64,000 bases of DNA from a virus. Every line of letters begins with the position of its first letter. Position 1 is the stretch's first letter. A model generated the notes under the pieces. It was not told the DNA's origin, made no database searches, and saw nothing but the letters and a program-made list of their open reading frames with translations. The stretch is from the IMG/VR virus record IMGVR_UViG_3300017951_000002, positions 1 through 64,000 of that record; one strand, written 5' to 3'. Below, in pieces: positions 15,601 through 23,633 of this stretch. Position numbers and translations under genes: made by a program.

Positions 15601-17117
15601 TGTCCACTAAGCTCGGCAAAGACTACCTGGAGTACGCCGCTTCAGGTCAGGACCTTCTCAAGGAGGTCAAGAAAAAGAAGTCCGCCAAGAATGCGGAACG
15701 TGTTGTGCTGTGGAAGTTCATCAAGAAGGTGATGCCCAGCTACAAATTCTACAAATTTCACGCAACTGTAATTGAACAACTCCAGCGAGTCATTGATGGA
15801 AAGTGCAACCGCCTTATCTTGCAGGTCCCGCCGCGACACGGAAAGTCGCTTCTTGCTTCGCAGCTTCTTCCTGCTGCTTACCTACTGGCTCACCCTGAGC
15901 GTTACGTCGGTATTTCTTCCTACTCAGCCGAACTTGCTGAGGGATTCTCTCGAAAGGCACGAGAGTTCTTCAAGGATGGTGGTGGGCTCCTGAATGAAAG
16001 CTCAAAAGCTGTCAATGCTTGGGGTACTGAGGGAGGCGGAGGCCTGTGGGCTGCTGGCGTGGGTGGCGCCGTCACTGGTCGCTCAGGCCATTTACTCATC
16101 ATCGACGACCCCGTCAAGAACCGAGAAGACGCGGAATCAGGCCGCATGATGGAGAAGCTCAATGACTGGTACACATCCACCCTCTACACCCGTCTTGAGC
16201 CACATGTCGGCGCTATCGTGGTCATTCAGACCCGATGGTCTGAAAACGACATGATCGGGCAACTGCTCGAAAACGAACACAACGTATCTGAAAAAGGCCG
16301 TGAAAACTGGACTGTTGTTGACCTCCCTGCCCTCTACGAAGACGAATCCGACAGACCAATCCTGCCAGCTCACTGTCCCACTGTTCCTGATTGGCGTTCT
16401 GAACTGGGCGAAGCACTCTGCCCCCAGCGTTACGACACGGATGCCCTGGAGCGAATCCGTGAAGCCGTTGGGTCTAGGGACTTTGCTTCGCTGTACCAGC
16501 AGCGGCCAGCTCCCGAGGGTGGCAACATGTTCAATCCTGACTGGTGGCAATTTTACAGTTGGGATACTACTCTCCCTGAATTCCAGAGAGTCATGCTTAG
16601 CGTTGACTGTACCTTCACCGATACCAAGAAAAGCGACTACGTGGTGGGTGCTGTGGTCGGGCAAGCTGGGAACCAGTTCTACGTTCTTGACCTCGTCAGG
16701 GAGAAGCTGGACGTGGTAGGTACCATGGCGATGATCGCTAGGCTCTATAAGCGGCATGCCTTGTCTGGCACTGTGATCGAACTTGCGGCATCAGGCTACG
16801 CGGTCTATCAGATGATGCAGAAGAAGGTACCAGGGCTGATCGGCTTCAAACCAGAGAAGTCCAAGACCTCGCGAGCTGCGGGCATCGTGCCGCTGGTGGA
16901 GGCTGGCAACGTCTTCCTGCCTGCTAGCGCTTCCTGGTTGGACGCATTTTTGAACGAATTCGCCCTGTTCCCTGCTTCTAAAAATGATGACATGGTGGAC
17001 GCCTTGACGATGGCAATCAACTACTGTAGCCAGCGCTCCGCTCCGACGATGACCTCCGTCACCTGGGGGCGAGGTGACAGGGCTTTGCCCGATGCCGCGC
17101 ATTATCGGGCTTGGTAG
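15600..17117 (+). CDS. terL: Terminase large subunit
   Basis: 505 residues. ATPase domain: Walker A in LQVPPRHGKSLLASQ (about residues 76-90), Walker B in HLLIIDDPVKN (about 164-174), then a coupling motif near IVVIQTRW. Nuclease domain: MLSVDCTFTDT with the first catalytic Asp (about 334), later YVLDLVREK and the final DDMVDALTMA (about 462-471). It pumps DNA into proheads through the portal at 26550 and cuts the concatemer. Confidence 0.95.
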   Translation: MSTKLGKDYLEYAASGQDLLKEVKKKKSAKNAERVVLWKFIKKVMPSYKFYKFHATVIEQLQRVIDGKCNRLILQVPPRHGKSLLASQLLPAAYLLAHPERYVGISSYSAELAEGFSRKAREFFKDGGGLLNESSKAVNAWGTEGGGGLWAAGVGGAVTGRSGHLLIIDDPVKNREDAESGRMMEKLNDWYTSTLYTRLEPHVGAIVVIQTRWSENDMIGQLLENEHNVSEKGRENWTVVDLPALYEDESDRPILPAHCPTVPDWRSELGEALCPQRYDTDALERIREAVGSRDFASLYQQRPAPEGGNMFNPDWWQFYSWDTTLPEFQRVMLSVDCTFTDTKKSDYVVGAVVGQAGNQFYVLDLVREKLDVVGTMAMIARLYKRHALSGTVIELAASGYAVYQMMQKKVPGLIGFKPEKSKTSRAAGIVPLVEAGNVFLPASASWLDAFLNEFALFPASKNDDMVDALTMAINYCSQRSAPTMTSVTWGRGDRALPDAAHYRAW

Positions 17118-17120
17118 AAT
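17115..17120 (+). promoter_or_regulatory. -10 box TAGAAT before the second sigma gene
   Basis: TTGGTAGAATGG at the very end of terL, 28 bp before the GTG at 17143. Confidence 0.55.
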
Positions 17121-17142
17121 GGATGTAGCATTGTAACAGTTT

Positions 17143-17871
17143 GTGGCTCGCAAACCAACAAAATTTAAAATGACTCGCGAGCAGCAAGTACTTGCTACCG
17201 AGAACCTGAATCTAGCGCGACGTGAAGCCTGGCGCATTCAGCGCAGCACTGGCATTGACTACCACACCCTGGAGTCCGTGGCATTTGAGGGCCTGTGCAA
17301 GGCCGCTAATCGCTACGATCCTGATCGGCCCCATCCTGTCACGGGTAAGTCGATGAAGTTCAGCTCCCTGGCAGTTCCCACCATCCGTGGTGAACTCCTG
17401 CACTGGGTGCGTGATAAAACTTATGCTGTCAGACTAAGCCACAAGATGCGGGAGCGCTGGGTTAAGGGCCGCAAGCTACTCTACAGAGGATCCACCGACC
17501 TGGAAGTCGCAGAAGCCCTGGGCATCACCAAAGAGGAATGGCTGGAAGTCCGCAAGGTTTGCTCTGGCCCGCCGCTGGAGCTAAAGGAACAGGCTAAGCC
17601 CACTGATCCACTGGAGCCTAGTGAAATTGATTTTGCGCGAATCTATCTGGATGCCGCTGAAGATGCGGTGGACCGCGTCGACTCTGAGGCGATCACGACT
17701 GCTCTTGAGGTCTATCTAACTGGCCTTGGCATCGTGGTCCCCAGGGACGGCGTTAACGACCTCCTGGAGGCCGCTGGCTGTACCGCTACTGACTGGTCCG
17801 AAGAAGAGATTGACCTGATCGATGGCTGGGAGGAGCTGGGCGAAGGAAGGTTGCAGGGCTCGCTCTTTTGA
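17143..17871 (+). CDS. Second sigma-factor-like protein
   Basis: 242 residues from GTG. Region-2-like sequence spans about residues 20-85: ENLNLARREAWRIQ, LESVAFEGLCKAANRYDPD, MKFSSLAVPTIRGELLHWVRD. A region-3-like part follows: SHKMRERWVKGRKLL, DLEVAEALGITKEEW. The acidic C-terminal 110 residues do not look like region 4. It may be an alternative sigma or a co-factor for the late boxes. Distinct in sequence from the 10043 sigma. Confidence 0.75.
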   Translation: MARKPTKFKMTREQQVLATENLNLARREAWRIQRSTGIDYHTLESVAFEGLCKAANRYDPDRPHPVTGKSMKFSSLAVPTIRGELLHWVRDKTYAVRLSHKMRERWVKGRKLLYRGSTDLEVAEALGITKEEWLEVRKVCSGPPLELKEQAKPTDPLEPSEIDFARIYLDAAEDAVDRVDSEAITTALEVYLTGLGIVVPRDGVNDLLEAAGCTATDWSEEEIDLIDGWEELGEGRLQGSLF

Positions 17872-17901
17872 TGTTAAGCTGAAGGGAGCTGCCCCTTCCC
17901 T

Positions 17902-19461
17902 ATGGCAATCACCCCTGCTTCATTAGAAAAGCTCAAGTCTGGCTCGATCTCCAAGGTTATCGAGAGCCTTGGCAGTAAGCTGAAGCGGGTGGGTCGCGAA
18001 TATGTCACCCAGTGCATCTGGCACCAAGACACCAACCCGTCGCTGACGATCAACGACGACAAGGGTTTCTGTTTCTGCCATGTCTGCCGCAACGGTGGCG
18101 ATGTCATTGCTTACACCCGCCAGCGCAAGGGTCTGGACTTCGTCGATGCTGCGAATCTCTCAGCCTCTATCCTGGGGATCAGCCTGGAGACCGACGGGAT
18201 CAGTCCCGAGGAACAGGAGAAGCGCAAGAAGGCGCGACAGGCTGCGCTAGCTAAGCTGCAGAAGGATCAGGATCAGTGGAAGGCGAACCTGCACGACTCC
18301 CGAGCGGGTCGCATCCGCCAGATCCTGAAGGATCGTGGACTGAACACAGAGGCTGCAGAGGAGTTCGGCCTAGGCTTTGCTCCTGACGGCTTCTTTGCTG
18401 GCCGCATCACTATACCTATCCACAACCACAACAACGAACTAGTGGGATGGACGGGTCGTGCCACTGGTGATCAGACTGGCAAATACAAGAACAGTTCTGA
18501 TGGCGACCTGTTCCATAAGAAGAGCCTGGTGTTTAACGAGCATCGCGCCAAAGAAGCAGCCCGCTTAACGGGATCGCTAATCTTCGTCGAAGGCCATCTG
18601 GACGTGGTGTCGCTGTGGCAGCATGGCGTGGCCAATGCTGTTGCCATGCAGGGAACAGGAGCCCCTGAGCCGTTCGTCCTTGAACGCCTGGCCCGTTCTG
18701 TTGACAACTTTGTTCTGTGCTTTGATGGCGACGAGGGTGGTCGCAAGGCAGTGCAGCACTTCATCGCAGCCGCTGGCCCGATGGCGCAATCTGGCAAGCT
18801 GCAGATCAACATTGCTCAGATGCCTGCAGGCAAGGACCCTGACGAGGTGTGCCGCGAGTCTGGTGCTGACGCATTCCACGCCTTGGTGGCCGATGCTACG
18901 CCCTGGCTGGACTGGGTGATCGACTTCTGGGCGGCAGATCTCGACAAGAATGACACCAAGATGGTGACAGAGGTCGAGACAGAGCTTCGCAAGGTGATCG
19001 ACAAGCTTTCCTCGGCTGCGGTAAGGGCACACTATGTGGACAAGGCTGCACGAGCACTGTCGCAGAGCACCAAGGAAGCCCAATCGGTCATCAAGTCCTG
19101 GGGCACCTTCGAGGAGGTTAGGGTCGAGCGAGCATGGCAAGTACGCTCTGCTGAAAAGTGCCGCATTGCAACTGAGCGCCGCATGCTGCGAATTTTTGTC
19201 CATAGGCCGCACCTGCGCGATCAACTGCGCCCACTGCTGGCTGCTGTGTCCCATCCGCCTCTGAGATGGCTCTGTGAGCGCCTGGAGGAGTTAGAAGAGC
19301 ACTGCGAGACCGATCTTACCCCACATAGCGTCATGGCCGTTGTAGCGGCTTCTGAGCCCCACTTCCTGCAGCAGCTGCGGACGGTGGTGCAGCCGAATGT
19401 GCAGATCGATGAAACGGATGGAGTGTTACAGCACATTGAGCGAACGCTCACGACCTGTTAG
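17902..19461 (+). CDS. dnaG: DNA primase, DnaG type
   Basis: 519 residues. N-terminal CHC2 zinc finger: TQCIWHQDTNPSL, then FCFCHVCRNGGDVIAY (about residues 35-72). Toprim core: LIFVEGHLDVV (about 226-236) with the catalytic Glu, and FVLCFDGDEGGRKA (about 269-282) with the metal-binding Asp pair. The C-terminal about 150 residues would contact the helicase. It makes primers for the fork with the DnaB-type helicase at 5996. Confidence 0.93.
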   Translation: MAITPASLEKLKSGSISKVIESLGSKLKRVGREYVTQCIWHQDTNPSLTINDDKGFCFCHVCRNGGDVIAYTRQRKGLDFVDAANLSASILGISLETDGISPEEQEKRKKARQAALAKLQKDQDQWKANLHDSRAGRIRQILKDRGLNTEAAEEFGLGFAPDGFFAGRITIPIHNHNNELVGWTGRATGDQTGKYKNSSDGDLFHKKSLVFNEHRAKEAARLTGSLIFVEGHLDVVSLWQHGVANAVAMQGTGAPEPFVLERLARSVDNFVLCFDGDEGGRKAVQHFIAAAGPMAQSGKLQINIAQMPAGKDPDEVCRESGADAFHALVADATPWLDWVIDFWAADLDKNDTKMVTEVETELRKVIDKLSSAAVRAHYVDKAARALSQSTKEAQSVIKSWGTFEEVRVERAWQVRSAEKCRIATERRMLRIFVHRPHLRDQLRPLLAAVSHPPLRWLCERLEELEEHCETDLTPHSVMAVVAASEPHFLQQLRTVVQPNVQIDETDGVLQHIERTLTTC

Positions 19462-19464
19462 AAT
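19436..19464 (+). promoter_or_regulatory. Sigma70-like promoter for the 19513 gene
   Basis: TTGAGC (19436-19441), 17 bp spacer, TAGAAT (19459-19464), spanning the end of the primase gene. Confidence 0.6.
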
Positions 19465-19512
19465 GGAGACAAGCCGTAAGGCCCATACCACTTTCTCTCA
19501 GGAGCCAGCATC

Positions 19513-20661
19513 ATGACATCTCAGAACAGCATTTCCCTCAAAGGTCTGCCCCTTGCTTCCATCGACTGTGGAGGTAAGAAACTGCACTTTTGCTACGAGG
19601 ACGGCAAGTACGTTGTCGTGGCCCGTGACAAATTTATCAAGGACCCTGCCAAGTACCTTCGCCCTGGTTACATCTACGGCATCGAGTTCATCCATGCCGT
19701 GCCTCGTCGCGAAAGCGGCTTTGTGAGCCAGTCCCAGTACTACACCGAGACCCAATGGACTGCAATCCACCTCGCCCTCGCATCTATCGGGTCGCGCCTT
19801 GTTTACCTGAGCGCAAACGAGACCTGGAAGTGGCGTGTAAGCGCCCTTGGTGTCGACAAAAGCGACTATGCGGATTGTCAAGCCCTCTTGATCCAGATGC
19901 AGAACAAGGATCGCCTGCCGCTACTGAAGCCGTTTTCACCTGACGACGTTGGTGTTGTTGAGGCCTGGGCACGGACGGTCCGCGAAGAGGAGCTGAACGA
20001 GATGGCCATCAACCTGGGCACCGTTGGCTACCCCGCTTTCCCTGCGACAGAGAAGCTGCTAGAGATCCATGACGACATCATCGATGCTATCGAGGCTGAC
20101 GCCGCAGACGAAAACTGCGCCGATCAAAAGGTTGCCAAGGAGGTGCTGAAGTACTGTTACCAGAAACTGGAAGGGTGTAAGGAGTCTTTTGTTGGAGAAG
20201 ATGGCAAGAAAAAGCAGCGAACCGTTAAGGACGTTAACGGCGAGACCGTTTACAGTGTGGCTCGCAAGGGTGCTGGTGCCATTTCACCGTCTGTTGAGAT
20301 CGCTTGGATGGTGACGCACATGATGGATGGTTCTCTGCGCAAGGGTCCTGGTGGTCAGGACCTGACCCTCGGCCTAATCACCCGCTCACTGCTGAAGATG
20401 CGCGAGCACCGTGGCATCGCCAAGTCTGGTACCATGCGTGCCTACCTCTACAACTTCAACCTGAAGGCCATCCAGCGCATGATCGCTCACATCGACTACG
20501 GGTACAACCTCAACAGCAGTGCGAAGTACAAGATCATCAGCCGCGTTCGTGGCGAAGGTAATCAGGCAACCGAGTACGACATCCGCAAGGATTCCCTGCG
20601 GTTCCTCGGACGCTCAACCAAGTATCTGTGCCGCCTGTGTCAGCGCCCCGAGTTCAACTGA
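19513..20661 (+). CDS. Conserved-looking hypothetical protein
   Basis: 382 residues, well-formed coding sequence with AGGAG before the ATG. Contains YVVVARDKFIKDPAKYLRPG, then SPSVEIAWMVTHMMDGSL and MRAYLYNFNLKAIQRMIAHI. No transmembrane segment or known catalytic motif. Its stop lies immediately before the promoter of the RNA array. Placement after primase suggests a replication-stage role; nothing more can be said. Confidence 0.8.
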   Translation: MTSQNSISLKGLPLASIDCGGKKLHFCYEDGKYVVVARDKFIKDPAKYLRPGYIYGIEFIHAVPRRESGFVSQSQYYTETQWTAIHLALASIGSRLVYLSANETWKWRVSALGVDKSDYADCQALLIQMQNKDRLPLLKPFSPDDVGVVEAWARTVREEELNEMAINLGTVGYPAFPATEKLLEIHDDIIDAIEADAADENCADQKVAKEVLKYCYQKLEGCKESFVGEDGKKKQRTVKDVNGETVYSVARKGAGAISPSVEIAWMVTHMMDGSLRKGPGGQDLTLGLITRSLLKMREHRGIAKSGTMRAYLYNFNLKAIQRMIAHIDYGYNLNSSAKYKIISRVRGEGNQATEYDIRKDSLRFLGRSTKYLCRLCQRPEFN

Positions 20662-20666
20662 CCTGT

Positions 20667-20672
20667 TAGAAT
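20667..20672 (+). promoter_or_regulatory. -10 box TAGAAT for RNA array A
   Basis: CCTGTTAGAATAGAGG. Exactly 8 bases separate it from RNA unit 1, as at the two other RNA loci. No clear -35. Confidence 0.65.
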
Positions 20673-20678
20673 AGAGGT

Positions 20679-20953
20679 ATGCGGCCCAAGGGTTAGCTGG
20701 TTCCGTCCAGCCCACGAACTAGCCGCCACCTTCCTTTTTCTCTTTGCATGCAGCCCATATATTAGCTAGTTCAATCTAGCCCATAAATTAGCTGCCTCTG
20801 CATCCACTCTTGCGGTCTGGCCCATGTATTAGCTGTGATCCAGCCCATCAATTAGCCAGTCGCACCCTCTTGACTTCTCGCCCAAAGACTAGCTGTGATC
20901 CAGCCCAGTTGTTAGCGAGCGTCACCAGCGAACCGCCTTCACGGGCGGTTTTC
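20679..20953 (+). ncRNA. Small-RNA gene A with four tandem structured units
   Basis: A promoter-to-terminator unit without ORFs. Units lie at 20681-20726, 20750-20795, 20817-20859 and 20877-20919. Each has an outer 5-bp stem (GCGGC/GCCGC, GCAGC/GCTGC, CTGGC/GCCAG, CTCGC/GCGAG), a symmetric internal loop whose two strands both read CCANNNNYTA, an inner 4-5-bp stem (GCTGG/CCAGC, GCTAG/CTAGC, GCTG/CAGC twice) and a 5-6-nt loop. Stem changes are compensated. I know no RNA family with this pattern. Confidence 0.8.
20931..20953 (+). terminator. Terminator of RNA array A
   Basis: AACCGCC-TTCACG-GGCGGTT stem-loop followed by TTCT. Confidence 0.75.
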
Positions 20954-20956
20954 TGC

Positions 20957-20962
20957 TATAAT
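20957..20962 (+). promoter_or_regulatory. -10 box TATAAT
   Basis: CTGCTATAATGG, an extended -10 directly after the terminator and before the 20969 ORF. Confidence 0.55.
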
Positions 20963-20968
20963 GGCAAC

Positions 20969-21139
20969 ATGGACATCCTTCAATCTCTCTGGAGCTGGGC
21001 TATGACCCCGTTCCGTAAACCAACCCCTGTTTTTTATGTCGACGGCAACACGCGCATCCAGATCCTTCCGCCACGGGACAATCAGCGAAAAACGCTTCGC
21101 ACACCACCTGCGGGGCCTTGGGATCGACTTCACAACTGA
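20969..21139 (+). CDS. Small hypothetical protein overlapping the nuclease
   Basis: 56 residues starting MDILQSLWSWAM, directly after the TATAAT box. It overlaps the 21036 gene by about 100 bases in another frame, so one of the two starts is likely wrong. Its codons in the overlap are less convincing than the nuclease frame. Confidence 0.35.
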   Translation: MDILQSLWSWAMTPFRKPTPVFYVDGNTRIQILPPRDNQRKTLRTPPAGPWDRLHN

Positions 21140-21533
21140 GGTCGGTACGGATGCTGACCTGAAGGGCAAGATCGACTTCGTCGTTCAGGGCCAGACCGTC
21201 AACGTCAAGTCGCCCACCAAGTCTGGGCCACCTGGACTGTGCGTCGAATGGCGTGCTGTCAATGGCTCTGTCGGCTGGCTGCACAAGATCGACTACGTGG
21301 TCAAGTTCATCGACAACGATTCCTACTGGCGCATTCCATGCGACAAGCTCAAGGAACTGGTGGTCGCCAAACACGGTGAACCGCCTGCCAAGTGCCCCCA
21401 GACGGGCGCTGGCCGATCCAACGGCGCCTGGTATGCTAGGGCCAACTGGGAGGGCAAAGACCGCACCAAGGAGGCCTGTATCATGGTCCCCCTCAAAGAA
21501 ATCCAACACCTCGCCATCGAAATCAACCCATGA
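21036..21533 (+). CDS. PD-(D/E)XK-like endonuclease candidate
   Basis: 165 residues. Motif order HGTISEKRFAHHLRGLGIDF, then GTDADLKGKIDFVVQGQTVNVKS: a Glu in the first helix, an Asp at the start of the central hairpin and N-V-K at the end, as in small PD-(D/E)XK nucleases. A Gly/Trp-rich C-terminal part follows. The true start may lie elsewhere in the overlap with 20969. A DNA-degrading or Holliday-type role is unproven. Confidence 0.65.
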   Translation: MSTATRASRSFRHGTISEKRFAHHLRGLGIDFTTEVGTDADLKGKIDFVVQGQTVNVKSPTKSGPPGLCVEWRAVNGSVGWLHKIDYVVKFIDNDSYWRIPCDKLKELVVAKHGEPPAKCPQTGAGRSNGAWYARANWEGKDRTKEACIMVPLKEIQHLAIEINP

Positions 21534-21724
21534 AAGGAACCATCAACACCCTGCCCAACTGCCCCTGGTGCGTTAAGGCCAAGAAGCTGCTTGACCTGAA
21601 AGGGGTCGAATATGAAGAAATCCACGGAAAGTTTGACGGATGGCCAACAGTCCCCTATGTTGAGATCGATGGCCGAGTCATTGGTGGATTCACCGAGCTG
21701 GCCAGGTACCTACGATCTGTCTAG
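21530..21724 (+). CDS. Glutaredoxin
   Basis: 64 residues, a short single glutaredoxin: NTLPNCPWCVKAKKLL with the CPWC active site at about residues 11-14, then a WPTVPYVEIDG cis-Pro segment and GGFTELARYL. It probably reduces the C-terminal cysteines of the ribonucleotide reductase at 23634. Start overlaps the preceding stop. Confidence 0.9.
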   Translation: MKGTINTLPNCPWCVKAKKLLDLKGVEYEEIHGKFDGWPTVPYVEIDGRVIGGFTELARYLRSV

Positions 21725-21725
21725 C

Positions 21726-22370
21726 ATGAGCCTTAAACCCGTTATCGCCTGTGCTTCGGTGGCTGCTTGCCTCTGGGGTGCAGGCGATTTCCCTTCTCCG
21801 CCCCCTGCAGTCGCCTCAGGCGTGTTCTGCAGCAACCCTGAGTACGTTTCCCCAGAGCAGCGCTTGAGGCCGCTCATGGACCTCATAGCGAAGGGTGAGG
21901 GCGACTACAACTCCGTAAACCGTGGCTACGCTGGCGACACACCTGGCGGCATCCAGGGCGTCACAGGCCAGACCTTCGAGAACTACACTGTCGGCCAGGT
22001 GATGGACATGCAGCGCTCTAGCCTGTATGCCGTTGGCCGCTACCAGTTCATTCCAAGCACCCTGCGCTGGGCTGTGCGCCACTCCAGTGTTGACGAACTG
22101 GACATGTTCACCCCCGAAGTCCAGGACCGCCTGATGGCCACCCTGGTGATCTTCAAGCGGCCTGCGATTGGTGCCTACCTGCGCGGTGATCACGACCTCT
22201 TGGGCTGGGCACTGAACGAGCTTGCCAAGGAGTGGGCATCGATTGAATACCGTTATGGCCGCAGCTACTACAGTGTTGGCGGCAATCGAGCCAAGATCAC
22301 ACGAGCTGAAGCGTCCGCCGTGTTACAAAACATTAAGAGTGCTTGGCAAACTACCGCGTACTTGCCATGA
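21726..22370 (+). CDS. Exported muramidase-like protein
   Basis: 214 residues from ATG 21726. A hydrophobic N-terminus (VIACASVAACLWG) looks like a signal or anchor. The rest has lysozyme-like features: LMDLIAKGEGDYNSVNRG with a candidate catalytic Glu, GIQGVTGQTFENYTVGQV, and SSLYAVGRYQFIPSTLRWAV. It would act on peptidoglycan outside the membrane. A second cell-wall enzyme located in the replication/metabolism region, away from the endolysin at 4196, is unusual. Confidence 0.75.
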   Translation: MSLKPVIACASVAACLWGAGDFPSPPPAVASGVFCSNPEYVSPEQRLRPLMDLIAKGEGDYNSVNRGYAGDTPGGIQGVTGQTFENYTVGQVMDMQRSSLYAVGRYQFIPSTLRWAVRHSSVDELDMFTPEVQDRLMATLVIFKRPAIGAYLRGDHDLLGWALNELAKEWASIEYRYGRSYYSVGGNRAKITRAEASAVLQNIKSAWQTTAYLP

Positions 22371-22552
22371 TGATCGTGTCCCCCGCAAGCAACCCCATGA
22401 AGCTCTATCGAGCCGTCTACAGGGAGTCCGACCAGAGCGAGCGCAAGCTTGACCTGTACGCCCAGTCCCTGGCCAAGGCAACACTGTCCGCAGCCGAACT
22501 GGTTGGCCCTCAAAGCACACTGGTCCGCGTCTACGAAAACCCTGACTGGTGA
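22367..22552 (+). CDS. Small hypothetical protein
   Basis: 61 residues from ATG 22367, overlapping the muramidase stop. Contains MKLYRAVYRESDQSERKLDL and AKATLSAAELVG. No family recognised. Confidence 0.6.
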   Translation: MMIVSPASNPMKLYRAVYRESDQSERKLDLYAQSLAKATLSAAELVGPQSTLVRVYENPDW

Positions 22553-22556
22553 TTTT

Positions 22557-22793
22557 ATGCAAGGAACTTATTTACTAGCAGCACTGATCCTGGCCGCGTT
22601 CATCGTCGACCAGGACACCACCACCCGCGTCCTGACGGCTATTAGCCTTAAGATCCAGGTCTATTGGATCAACTGGCGCATGAAGTACCATGCTCGCAAG
22701 CTTCACCGTCAGCTCAGTGCCGACATGAAGAAACATTTCGGTTCCGAGGTGCCGCCCTTTCAATGGGTTGACCTGTGGGACCGCGACCGTTAA
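22557..22793 (+). CDS. Small membrane protein
   Basis: 78 residues. One N-terminal hydrophobic helix (YLLAALILAAFIV) is followed by a basic amphipathic region (KYHARKLHRQLSADMKKHFG). Function unknown. Confidence 0.65.
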   Translation: MQGTYLLAALILAAFIVDQDTTTRVLTAISLKIQVYWINWRMKYHARKLHRQLSADMKKHFGSEVPPFQWVDLWDRDR

Positions 22794-22823
22794 ACTGAAT
22801 TTGTTCTTCACCCCCGAACCATC

Positions 22824-22958
22824 ATGGCAATGTACGGCAAGTCCGACACCTTCCAGCCAGGACCCAAGAAGCGCACCAGCCAAGGCAACGGCCTTCGCAA
22901 GCGCGGCTCCTTCAAGAAGGGCAGCGGCTCTAAGAAATACAAGGGTCAGGGCAAGTGA
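22824..22958 (+). CDS. 44-residue basic protein
   Basis: Starts MAMYGKSDTFQPGPKKR and is rich in Lys, Gly and Ser to its end (KKYKGQGK). Resembles the 1787 protein in character. Its stop overlaps the next GTG. Confidence 0.55.
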   Translation: MAMYGKSDTFQPGPKKRTSQGNGLRKRGSFKKGSGSKKYKGQGK

Positions 22959-23200
22959 TCTTTGACCTGCTCCTTTCCCGCCTCAATCAACGCCACCAAG
23001 AAAAGTCTATGACCTGCAAAACACCTTGCGCCAAATGCACTTGCGTCAAGTCGACCTCACCCTACGACTCTGACTACGCCGAGACCGACGCATCGCCTCT
23101 TGCTACTCAGCAGAGCAAGTGGCTGGCATCACCCGTTAGCTTCTACTTCCGTGATTGCACTGCCAATCCTTCCGCTTCTCACTGCCGCATCGAGGACTGA
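22955..23200 (+). CDS. Small Cys-containing protein
   Basis: 81 residues from GTG (63 from ATG 23009). Contains CKTPCAKCTC, a possible metal site, then a Ser/Thr/Asp-rich stretch. Function unknown. Confidence 0.5.
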   Translation: MIFDLLLSRLNQRHQEKSMTCKTPCAKCTCVKSTSPYDSDYAETDASPLATQQSKWLASPVSFYFRDCTANPSASHCRIED

Positions 23201-23203
23201 TTT

Positions 23204-23395
23204 ATGTTCAACTTCTTTCGCCGCCAGCCACAACGCGCCTATACCGTTCTTGCCCGCTATCGCACGGGCAGTTGGTTCCGTCGCTTTGTAGTCCAGGCAC
23301 CTTCTTCATACGAAGCCGCCCGCAAGTTCGACACCAGCGAGGACGGTCAAAGCTGGACCCGCGTGTCTGGCGCCACCCTTTACGATGAGGTTTGA
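23204..23395 (+). CDS. Small basic hypothetical protein
   Basis: 63 residues starting MFNFFRRQPQRAYTVLARYR. Contains FVVQAPSSYEAARKFD, a short alpha/beta pattern. Two bases before the next ATG. Confidence 0.6.
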   Translation: MFNFFRRQPQRAYTVLARYRTGSWFRRFVVQAPSSYEAARKFDTSEDGQSWTRVSGATLYDEV

Positions 23396-23397
23396 TC

Positions 23398-23544
23398 ATG
23401 TCTTTTGATGTCACCTTCAAGCGGATGGGCCACGACCTGCCGCAGCACTGCTTTCAGGTCACTGGATCCATGGAGGAAGCGATCAAGCAAACCAAGCTCC
23501 AGTACCCTGGCTGCCTTGTGATCAACGCGATCCTGATTTCCTGA
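23398..23544 (+). CDS. 48-residue hypothetical protein
   Basis: MSFDVTFKRMGHDLPQH... with EEAIKQTKLQYPGCL; resembles small phage proteins of the 23204 type. Ends just before a terminator. Confidence 0.5.
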   Translation: MSFDVTFKRMGHDLPQHCFQVTGSMEEAIKQTKLQYPGCLVINAILIS

Positions 23545-23566
23545 ATCAGTTACAAAACCGTTACAA

Positions 23567-23591
23567 GAGCCCTCGGAAACGAGGGTTTTCT
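23567..23591 (+). terminator. Terminator before the reductase gene
   Basis: CCCTC-GGAAAC-GAGGG stem-loop followed by TTTTC. Confidence 0.75.
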
Positions 23592-23593
23592 TG

Positions 23594-23599
23594 TAGAAT
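23594..23599 (+). promoter_or_regulatory. -10 box TAGAAT before nrdJ
   Basis: TTGTAGAATG directly after the terminator, 40 bp before the reductase ATG. Confidence 0.55.
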
Positions 23600-23633
23600 G
23601 ATTAGGTAAACTTTCCCTACGCGCTTCCGCTCT

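Noticed and set aside
20681-20919. RNA array A as a CRISPR array
   Set aside because: The repeated part is a two-fold structured unit with varying stems, and the spacing sequences are short and uneven. Copies also occur singly elsewhere, and no cas gene is present.
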